Assembly: GCA_937876695.1 (NCBI GenBank)
Contig: CALFHW010000032.1
Location: forward strand, 1 to 5,038
Reading direction: 5' to 3'
Length of the DNA: 5,038 bases
Origin: an uncultured bacterium
GTDB lineage: Bacteria > Patescibacteriota > Dojkabacteria > CALFHW01
Positions 1-4,928 of the stretch are shown piece after piece. Below the pieces are notes generated by a model. That model was not told where the DNA came from. It saw only the letters and a list, made by a program, of their open reading frames with translations, and searched no databases. The translations under genes were made by a program, and so were the position numbers. Position 1 is the stretch's first letter. Every line of letters begins with the position of its first letter.

Positions 1-1995
1 AATACAGATGCCTCTAGAGGATTTTATTTATTAACATTCAATTATGGTCAAACTTCTTCTGTAGGTAGCAAAGTAAGTAACCAACTAACACAAGCACACG
101 CAGGCGAGCTAATGAATTTTGAGGAATTAGCTGCAGATTATATTTTCTCACCTGCCGAGAAGGCTTTGCTAGAGGAAATAGCGGATCTTTGGGTCGGCCA
201 TGGCGTTCAGTATAGTGTATCAGACTATATGGAACAAACCCCTGGCTTGATTGAAGAAAAACGTAGATATCATGAAAGATTGATTTCATCTGGGCTTGAC
301 CCCAATACAACCTATTCGCCGTTTACTTCCGAACATGTATTAAGCCGAAGGGCACAGTTTAGAGCCGGGTTGCCCATCACTAACCCAACCCAAGAATCAA
401 CTCCTTTGGCAACAGTAATTCGTGAGAAGGCAATTAGACTCGTCAATAGCCTAGTAGAGGAGGAGTTTACCGACTGGGTTCAGGCAGGCACAGCAGTCGA
501 TACATTGCTTCGTAATTGGCCCGAAGAACCTCGTTATGCATATAGGCTAAGGTCGGCGCTAAGAATTTTAAAAATCGCAGATCCCGAAAATCTATATGCG
601 GGCTTTAACCCAACCGCTATTGCCGGTGTTCATGTAATTGAATACAGTAAAGCCGCCTTTCGCATTATTAAAGATGGTGGCTATTCAACTTTATTTACAG
701 GTAGAATTTACTATGAACAAGGTGTAGATTCATTCGTCTCGGGTTCCAGTAACTCCTTTTCGGCTGTCTATGCAAATCTATTTTTGTATTTTGGCTTGGA
801 TAGACCTTCGAGTCTCCATTTACTAAAGGAATTGAGATTACGAAGGAAGCAGGGAGGTGGAGATGATGAGATTCCTTCATTGGGCTGGAACCGGAAGGGG
901 GGCACATCGGGTTTTATTGTGCCAAACACCAGTATGTTTAATGAGCCGGCTGAAGATATGTCATTATTATCAAATGCGCTGAACAAGAGCCATGAAGTTA
1001 TTTCAGATACCCCCCCTGAATACCTGACAATTCCCAACTATTCGGTAAGAGAGAGATTTCAAAATTACATGGTTCTACAGCCTCCGCCAGATAAGAAGGA
1101 TACAGTTGTCAAAACTCACTATATGCAACCACTGACAAAGTTTGGTGACGAATACTTTATCGATTTACCAACACCGCCCGGGGGAATTTTAAATGGTATA
1201 GATGATTTGACACTCGCTTCGAAACCAATGAATAGAGAGGATTACCAGGTTTTGTATGATCCATGGTCTAGATCATACTGCCTGCGAGTGAATCCTTTGA
1301 TACCATTTGAGGATCTTGTTGCTGGTGCTACATTTACTACCAGATATACCCGTGATTCAAATGATCCAACTATTGAAAAGAAAGTCAGGCCAGTCAATGC
1401 TAACCAACGTGAAGTCTTAAAAGCAGTTCTAACAGAATTTTTTGGCCATGAGGCGGCAGACTTTCTGGGGGAGGAAGATGATTCCATAAGTATTACAGAG
1501 GTGTTGCAATCAATAAAGAGAGGATTAGGGTACAACACTAAGAGACGTGCAAAAGATTCAAGATACTCAACTGGTATATACAATACTGACATAATCAAAC
1601 AGAGTTTGGAAAAAAGATATGGGCCGAAAGGCGCAAGATCCGTTCCGGCAGGTACAAAGGATCCGGCGGATGAATTTATCAGAGGGATATACGATGTATT
1701 GTTTATGTGCAGAAAAGCAAATGTAGATGGGAAGCACTTGGTTACTTGCAAAGAGTCGGCTAGAATCGCGGAAGTTGTAATGAATTACCTAGAACCTGAA
1801 GCTGGTTGGCGCTATACGAGTTGTAATGTAAGGACTAGTTCCTGGGACAATAATTCAACTATTTATGGGGCACTACATGCCATCATAATCTCTGACGATG
1901 GCAGGGTAATTGATATTACTCCAGATCTAGAAGAAGACGACAACATTGCACTTGCCATGCTTATGCAAAAGTATTTTCCCAGTATGCAGGATTAA
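1..1995 (+). CDS. Large protein with C-terminal transglutaminase-like domain, 5' end probably outside the window
   Basis: I do not recognise this protein over most of its length. The frame is open from base 1 with no ATG, GTG or TTG before the ATG at 112, giving at least 664 residues if it starts upstream or 627 if it starts at 112. AGG at 102-104 is a weak possible ribosome site for 112, so the start is undecided; I favour an upstream start. No signal peptide or membrane helix is visible, which suggests a soluble, probably cytoplasmic protein. Numbering from ATG-112, residues about 455-605 look like a transglutaminase/papain-fold domain: a helix with LQSIKRGLGY, then Cys546 in TCKESA at a helix start, His589 in LHAII, and Asp601 in VIDITPD, the usual Cys-His-Asp order. 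The middle (about 340-425) looks beta-rich. The domain call is mine, from motif order. Substrate is unknown; such folds can be proteases, amidases or crosslinking enzymes. Confidence 0.85.
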   Translation, partial: NTDASRGFYLLTFNYGQTSSVGSKVSNQLTQAHAGELMNFEELAADYIFSPAEKALLEEIADLWVGHGVQYSVSDYMEQTPGLIEEKRRYHERLISSGLDPNTTYSPFTSEHVLSRRAQFRAGLPITNPTQESTPLATVIREKAIRLVNSLVEEEFTDWVQAGTAVDTLLRNWPEEPRYAYRLRSALRILKIADPENLYAGFNPTAIAGVHVIEYSKAAFRIIKDGGYSTLFTGRIYYEQGVDSFVSGSSNSFSAVYANLFLYFGLDRPSSLHLLKELRLRRKQGGGDDEIPSLGWNRKGGTSGFIVPNTSMFNEPAEDMSLLSNALNKSHEVISDTPPEYLTIPNYSVRERFQNYMVLQPPPDKKDTVVKTHYMQPLTKFGDEYFIDLPTPPGGILNGIDDLTLASKPMNREDYQVLYDPWSRSYCLRVNPLIPFEDLVAGATFTTRYTRDSNDPTIEKKVRPVNANQREVLKAVLTEFFGHEAADFLGEEDDSISITEVLQSIKRGLGYNTKRRAKDSRYSTGIYNTDIIKQSLEKRYGPKGARSVPAGTKDPADEFIRGIYDVLFMCRKANVDGKHLVTCKESARIAEVVMNYLEPEAGWRYTSCNVRTSSWDNNSTIYGALHAIIISDDGRVIDITPDLEEDDNIALAMLMQKYFPSMQD

Positions 1996-2013
1996 CTATT
2001 TATAGTTAGTTTT
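1993..2013 (+). terminator. Palindrome over two convergent stop codons, possible weak terminator
   Basis: TAACTAT (1993-1999) and ATAGTTA (2002-2008) form a perfect 7-bp inverted repeat around TT, followed after one G by TTTT (2010-2013). The first three bases are the TAA stop of the + gene, and 1996-1998 is the TAG stop of the minus-strand GtrA gene. The stem is A+T-rich and would be weak. The T-run lies on the + side, so it would end the + gene's transcript rather than the operon's. Confidence 0.35.
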
Positions 2014-2442
2014 AGAATAGACAAAAGCTCTAAACAGAATATAACTAAACGCGGGTACAATAATTAGTTGTCCTAGTTTGGCCAGGATTTCGACAAGGTT
2101 AGGGATGTCACTTGATGAAGAGCTTAACAGTGGCAAAAGCTGGCTCAGAAGCCAGACTAGTGCGATCAAAGTTAGGTTGGCAAATAGCCAGATGACCAGA
2201 TTTGCGAGCAAATAGCGAGTGATTTCAGCTGGCTTGCGATTTTGCGACTTAAAGGTGAACTTTCTATGGGCGATATAGTTTAGTCCAAGTACTACAGGAA
2301 TTTTCAGGTTTTCGGCGACGAGGAAGTTGCCAGTTAGTAATAGTAGTAGGCCGTAAAGCAAAAAGTCCACTAGGTTGGTCAAGAGGCCCACAGCTATGTA
2401 TTTGAGCAGTTCAGGAAGTTTCGTTTTGGCAAATTTTTGCAT
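1996..2442 (-). CDS. GtrA-family four-helix membrane protein
   Basis: This 148-residue protein matches the GtrA family in length, helix layout and motifs. Four hydrophobic segments lie at about 12-36, 38-57, 78-104 and 118-138. The first carries KYIAVGLLTNLVDFLLYG, close to the family's usual opening helix. The second ends in NYIAHRKFTF (55-64), the family's N-x-x-x-x-R-(K/W)-x-F type signature at the membrane border. GtrA proteins are thought to help flip polyprenyl-phosphate-linked sugars across the cytoplasmic membrane, or to assist the glycosyltransferase that makes them, for cell-wall or O-antigen decoration. The ATG overlaps the upstream glycosyltransferase stop by one base and lacks a ribosome site, so translation is probably coupled. 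A serine run (107-111) sits in the loop before the last helix. The family assignment is firm; the sugar carried is unknown. GtrA partners are more often GT2 enzymes, whereas here the neighbour is GT4. Confidence 0.9.
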   Translation of the reverse strand: MQKFAKTKLPELLKYIAVGLLTNLVDFLLYGLLLLLTGNFLVAENLKIPVVLGLNYIAHRKFTFKSQNRKPAEITRYLLANLVIWLFANLTLIALVWLLSQLLPLLSSSSSDIPNLVEILAKLGQLIIVPAFSYILFRAFVYSKTNYK

Positions 2443-2444
2443 TA
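2440..2444 (-). promoter_or_regulatory. TAATG stop/start overlap, translational coupling
   Basis: Read on the minus strand, the glycosyltransferase TAA (2444-2442) shares its last A with the GtrA ATG (2442-2440). No Shine-Dalgarno sequence precedes this ATG, so re-initiation by the terminating ribosome is the likeliest way the second gene is translated. Confidence 0.75.
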
Positions 2445-3650
2445 GAGTTTGGACAAGGCGGCGGGTTGGAGCCTAACAGTCTTTGGCAGATTAGTTTCCA
2501 ATTGGACCGCATTCTCGGCTTGCAGACTGCTCACTAGGCTGCCATAGCCGGCAAATACCACCTCGCTCGCAAAATATTTGTATGCTCTATCAATGATGCG
2601 AGTGGTCCCAGCAGAGTAGGACGCAAAGGTGGCCACAGCCTTATCTACCGACTTCACAAGGCCCGCGACATCGCCGCGCTCAAAGCTAAACGACAGCTGC
2701 TGGAGGCTTCCCGCAACTTCTAAATTACTAGGAGCGTCAGAAAGCACCAGTCTATTGCCTAAGGCAGCAGCTTCCAATACACCCACCGATAGGCCCTCAT
2801 TTAGCGAGGAATTGACATAAATGTACGACCTACTCAAAAGTTCGTATAGTTCATCTTTCTCAAATAGACGGTTTTCAACCAGCAGATTAGCAGGTAGCTC
2901 TTGACCTTCCAGGTTTTGTAAAATACTCTCACCTTGTCCGATGAAATAGAACTTCCAGTCTGGGTGCTTGCCCGCCAGGTCGATAAACGCCAAGGCAGTG
3001 GTATCGGGGTCTTTGACTAGTATCCATTTGGTAGCAAATACCGCAATTTTTTGTTTGGGTTGGACTCTGTATTTGCTGATATGCAAGGTATTAAAGCCAT
3101 TGTAAATGACACTACTCTTGCTTTTTGCGAGTCCTAGGTTTTCTACTAGGTATTTTTGATTTGTATTCGACACGCAAATCACCTTATAGGCCGAGTTAAC
3201 TACAAATTTGAACAAAGTTTTCTCTAAGATATTGCCAATTAGCATCAACAGCGAGCTGCGGAAATAGTTGGAAATGGTGGTGTGAGATACCAAGGTGTAT
3301 TTCCTGCCAAGTAACTTACATACAGCCGCGGCCGCTAAACTCGTGAGTAAGTGGCGGTCATGGATAAACACGCTGGCTTTAGGGTTCTGCCACAACTTCT
3401 TGATCAGTACGGCGATAAATCTCGGCCCAGCTATAGGGTAGGTACCGCCAAATAGCGACCATAGTTTTAGTTGAATATTGTGAAAATCACTGTAATTGTA
3501 CGACTTGTTCTCAGGACCGCCATAGATAGCTAGCACCCGGTTACCCATCTGGGAGAGGTATTTGACCAAATCATAGGCCATGGCTTCTAATCCCCCAACT
3601 CTAGGGTAGAAGAAATGTGAAATTGTGATAACGTCGTAGTTATTTTTCAT
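2442..3650 (-). CDS. GT4-family glycosyltransferase (GT-B fold)
   Basis: This 402-residue protein has the order of features expected of retaining GT4 enzymes, which move a sugar from a nucleotide-sugar to a lipid or glycan acceptor at the inner face of the membrane. The N-terminal Rossmann half opens with a strand and FYPRVGGLE (14-22), the glycine-rich loop. ICVS (158-161) and IYNG (182-185) mark the inter-domain region. The C-terminal half carries FIGQGE (236-241) and NEGLSVGVLEAAALG (284-298), with Glu285 and Glu293 forming the family's EX7E motif. One oddity is that the usual G-R-x-x-x-x-K-G donor-phosphate motif reads TKWILVKDP (207-215): the Arg is replaced by Lys208 while Lys213 is kept. 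The last 25 residues or so are a low-complexity tail. The start is backed by the typical opening but has no clear ribosome site. It is the first gene of a two-gene operon with GtrA. Acceptor and sugar cannot be read from sequence. Confidence 0.92.
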   Translation of the reverse strand: MKNNYDVITISHFFYPRVGGLEAMAYDLVKYLSQMGNRVLAIYGGPENKSYNYSDFHNIQLKLWSLFGGTYPIAGPRFIAVLIKKLWQNPKASVFIHDRHLLTSLAAAAVCKLLGRKYTLVSHTTISNYFRSSLLMLIGNILEKTLFKFVVNSAYKVICVSNTNQKYLVENLGLAKSKSSVIYNGFNTLHISKYRVQPKQKIAVFATKWILVKDPDTTALAFIDLAGKHPDWKFYFIGQGESILQNLEGQELPANLLVENRLFEKDELYELLSRSYIYVNSSLNEGLSVGVLEAAALGNRLVLSDAPSNLEVAGSLQQLSFSFERGDVAGLVKSVDKAVATFASYSAGTTRIIDRAYKYFASEVVFAGYGSLVSSLQAENAVQLETNLPKTVRLQPAALSKL

Positions 3651-3696
3651 AAAAAGTGCCGCGATTACGGCTCAGTTCAACATAAATCAATACTAC

Positions 3697-3725
3697 ATTT
3701 TACCAAAAATCCGCCCGCCGGTCAA
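3697..3725 (-). promoter_or_regulatory. Sigma70-type promoter of the glycosyltransferase-GtrA operon
   Basis: On the minus strand, TTGACC (3725-3720) is followed by exactly 17 bases and TAAAAT (3702-3697). Both boxes match the consensus at five of six positions. The predicted start near 3690 gives a leader of about 40 bases to the ATG at 3650. The spacer has an unusual G+C-rich block (3720-3711) beside an A/T run. Confidence 0.6.
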
Positions 3726-3726
3726 T

Positions 3727-3732
3727 ATTATA
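3727..3732 (-). promoter_or_regulatory. Second -10 box (TATAAT) upstream of the operon
   Basis: A perfect TATAAT on the minus strand ends just before the TTGACC box of the downstream promoter. No good -35 lies 16-18 bases upstream, but the repeated TTCAGGATTATTT box lies 19 bases upstream of it. It could be an activator-dependent or duplicated promoter, or chance. Confidence 0.3.
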
Positions 3733-3750
3733 GGACACTTTGGGTAGACT

Positions 3751-3774
3751 AAAATAATCCTGAAGTCGGGATTA
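3751..3774 (-). terminator. Weak terminator-like hairpin starting at the nuclease stop codon
   Basis: On the minus strand TAATCC (3774-3769), an 8-base loop and GGATTA (3760-3755) form a 6-bp stem followed by TTTT (3754-3751). The TAA of the first arm is the nuclease stop codon. The stem is short and the T-run brief, so read-through into the glycosyltransferase operon is possible. It overlaps the 13-bp repeat, so the sequence may serve another purpose. Confidence 0.35.
3752..3764. repeat. 13-bp direct repeat, copy 1 (nuclease 3' side)
   Basis: AAATAATCCTGAA on the + strand (TTCAGGATTATTT on minus) is identical to 4811-4823. After a 6-base gap both copies also share ATTAA. This copy sits just after the nuclease stop and upstream of the promoters of the glycosyltransferase operon. 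Confidence 0.6.
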
Positions 3775-4785
3775 AACTTTAGCGACTGAATTTGTGTACT
3801 TGTTCAACAAATGCTTTAGTTCTGATTTTTTTGGCAAGTAAAGTTTGTATTCTTTTGCGAATATTTGGTTATTCCCCTCTGGCAGGGTGTATTTGATTAC
3901 AAAATCATGATTTTCTTTACAGAGAATGATCCCAACCGTTGGTTTTTCATAACCCCCTTTGATTTCCCGGTCATAAAAATTGACATACATTTGCATTTGT
4001 CCAAGATCTTGATGGGTTATCTTTCCAATCTTAAGATCAATCAAAACAAAACACTGTAGTAGCCTATTGTAGAATACGAGATCAATAAAAAAGTGGTCAG
4101 AATCGACGCTGATTCGTTTCTGCCTAGCCACGAAAGAAAAGCCTTTCCCTAGTTCAAGCAGAAACATCTGAAGGTTTGAGATGATAGCGCTCTCTAGATC
4201 AGACTCAGAGTATTTCTCGGAGTCTTTCAGCCCTAGAAATTCTAGAATATATGGATCTTTTAGCGTATCGACTGGGTTTGTAATCAACTGTCCAGTTCGT
4301 GCCAACCGCTTTACAGTCTTCTTATCCCTACTTAAGGCGAGCCTCTCATAGAATGAGGAATTAACTTGTCTGTCGAGCTCTCTGACCGACCAATTGTTTT
4401 CACTAGCTTCTAGAGCGTAAAATTGTCTCTCGTTTGTATCACGTATACTCGAAAGTCTAAGCAAATGTGACCAACTCAATTTCCTCAACAGTGTTGAGGA
4501 TTTTTGGAAAAGAGTGTAAATATGCCTCATTCTTTCTAGATTCTGCACCGAAAAGCCTTTCCCAAACCTACTACCCAAGTCTTCTGACAGTCTCTTAAGT
4601 AGACCCACTCCATAGTCAGCTCTTTTGTTGCCTTTTTGCTCGAACTCAATCAAGTACTTCCCAATACTCCAATAAGTCATGGTCAAGGTCGCATTAATCT
4701 CCCTAGCTACATGCTGTCTCGAAGACTCAATAAGTTCAATGATTTCGCCCAATAGGTGCTTATAGTTGTTTACGATTGGTTGCAT
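3772..4785 (-). CDS. DUF1016/YhcG-family PD-(D/E)XK nuclease
   Basis: This 337-residue protein is a full-length member of the DUF1016 (YhcG-like) family of predicted nucleases. The N-terminal helical domain (about 5-150) has the family hallmarks: YWSIGKYL (38-45), DYGVGLLKRLSEDLG (57-71), F-S-x-x-N-L-x-x-M-R (78-87), LSWSH (103-107) and ER-x-FYALEA (119-127). The C-terminal nuclease domain (about 175-320) has Glu198, Asp235 in HFFIDLVFYN and Asp250-Leu251-Lys252 in LIDLKIGK, followed by GQMQMYVNFYD (262-272) and GIILCKE (285-291). The metal-binding and catalytic residues therefore look intact. The family is usually regarded as accessory, often near mobile or defence genes; its true substrate is not well established. 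The start fits the family's N-terminus and follows a TATAAT by 6 bases, implying a leaderless message. It appears more A+T-rich than the neighbouring glycosyltransferase gene and is flanked by a 13-bp direct repeat, which hints at transfer. Confidence 0.95.
   Translation of the reverse strand: MQPIVNNYKHLLGEIIELIESSRQHVAREINATLTMTYWSIGKYLIEFEQKGNKRADYGVGLLKRLSEDLGSRFGKGFSVQNLERMRHIYTLFQKSSTLLRKLSWSHLLRLSSIRDTNERQFYALEASENNWSVRELDRQVNSSFYERLALSRDKKTVKRLARTGQLITNPVDTLKDPYILEFLGLKDSEKYSESDLESAIISNLQMFLLELGKGFSFVARQKRISVDSDHFFIDLVFYNRLLQCFVLIDLKIGKITHQDLGQMQMYVNFYDREIKGGYEKPTVGIILCKENHDFVIKYTLPEGNNQIFAKEYKLYLPKKSELKHLLNKYTNSVAKV
4482..4505 (+). terminator. 19-base perfect palindrome plus T5 inside the nuclease gene, terminator-like on the antisense strand
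   Basis: TCCTCAACA (4482-4490), a central G, and TGTTGAGGA (4492-4500) are exact 9-base arms, followed by TTTTT (4501-4505) on the + strand. It looks like an intrinsic terminator for transcription running antisense to the nuclease. The same bases encode residues about 96-101 of the nuclease, just before the conserved LSWSH, so the symmetry could be a by-product of codon choice. The loop must open to 3-5 bases to fold. Confidence 0.35.
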
Positions 4786-4791
4786 ATGAGG

Positions 4792-4797
4792 ATTATA
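4792..4797 (-). promoter_or_regulatory. -10 box of the nuclease gene, leaderless start predicted
   Basis: A perfect TATAAT on the minus strand ends 6 bases before the A of the nuclease ATG (4785). Transcription normally starts 6-7 bases after the -10 box, so the mRNA would begin at or next to the start codon. No good -35 is visible; the repeated TTCAGGATTATTT box ends 13 bases upstream, where an activator might bind. Confidence 0.5.
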
Positions 4798-4810
4798 ACT
4801 GGCAAAAATG

Positions 4811-4823
4811 AAATAATCCTGAA
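4811..4823. repeat. 13-bp direct repeat, copy 2 (nuclease 5' side)
   Basis: Identical to 3752-3764 in the same orientation, with the shared ATTAA at 4830-4834 after a 6-base gap. It lies just upstream of the nuclease -10 box. The two copies bracket the nuclease gene 1,059 bases apart. Confidence 0.6.
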
Positions 4824-4850
4824 ACCTCTATTAAGTTTGGAGTTTCGCTG

Positions 4851-4878
4851 TTGCGCAGCCGAATAGCTATGTTATAAT
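4851..4878 (+). promoter_or_regulatory. Extended -10 promoter pointing right
   Basis: TTGCGC (4851-4856), a 16-base spacer and TATAAT (4873-4878), preceded by TG at 4870-4871, make an extended -10 promoter with a half-matching -35. The predicted start is near 4885. It faces the 3' end of the minus-strand partial gene at the right edge and lies in the intergenic gap upstream of the nuclease. Confidence 0.5.
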
Positions 4879-4884
4879 CAGGCA

Positions 4885-4928
4885 ATCTTTACCCCCGTTC
4901 TTGCAAAAGTTCTTGGGGGCTTCTTTTT
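4885..4928 (+). ncRNA. Possible very short terminated RNA, antisense to the right-edge gene's end
   Basis: The span runs from the predicted start of the 4851-4878 promoter to the end of the T-run at 4928, about 44 bases. No open frame with a start codon lies in it. It could be a small antisense RNA or the attenuated leader of a + strand gene lying beyond the window. This is inferred only from a promoter placed directly before a terminator-like hairpin. Confidence 0.25.

Noticed and set aside
11..20. CCTCTAGAGG, a 10-base palindrome resembling part of a cloning polylinker
   Set aside because: The flanks do not match vector sequence and the bases fit within the open + frame; most likely chance.
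768..1037. Minus-strand open frame within the large + gene
   Set aside because: Shadow of the coding frame: no ribosome site, no recognisable protein features, and overlapped by another equally featureless minus-strand frame.
1254..1278. 8-bp inverted repeat GTATGATC/GATCATAC with a 9-base loop
   Set aside because: It is inside coding sequence and has no T-run on either side; among many possible arms in 5 kb this can occur by chance.
1242..1751. 169-codon open frame on the minus strand
   Set aside because: It lies wholly antisense to the large + gene, which has coherent protein sequence and a recognisable domain there; the antisense translation shows no domain or start signal.
3703..3720. 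G+C-rich block followed by an A/T run, considered as a terminator on the minus strand
   Set aside because: Only a 3-bp stem can be drawn, and the block fits exactly as the 17-bp spacer of a good promoter.
3865..4059. 64-codon + strand frame opposite the nuclease gene
   Set aside because: It is antisense to the conserved nuclease core (Asp235 and Asp250-Lys252 region), whose strong family match explains the sequence.
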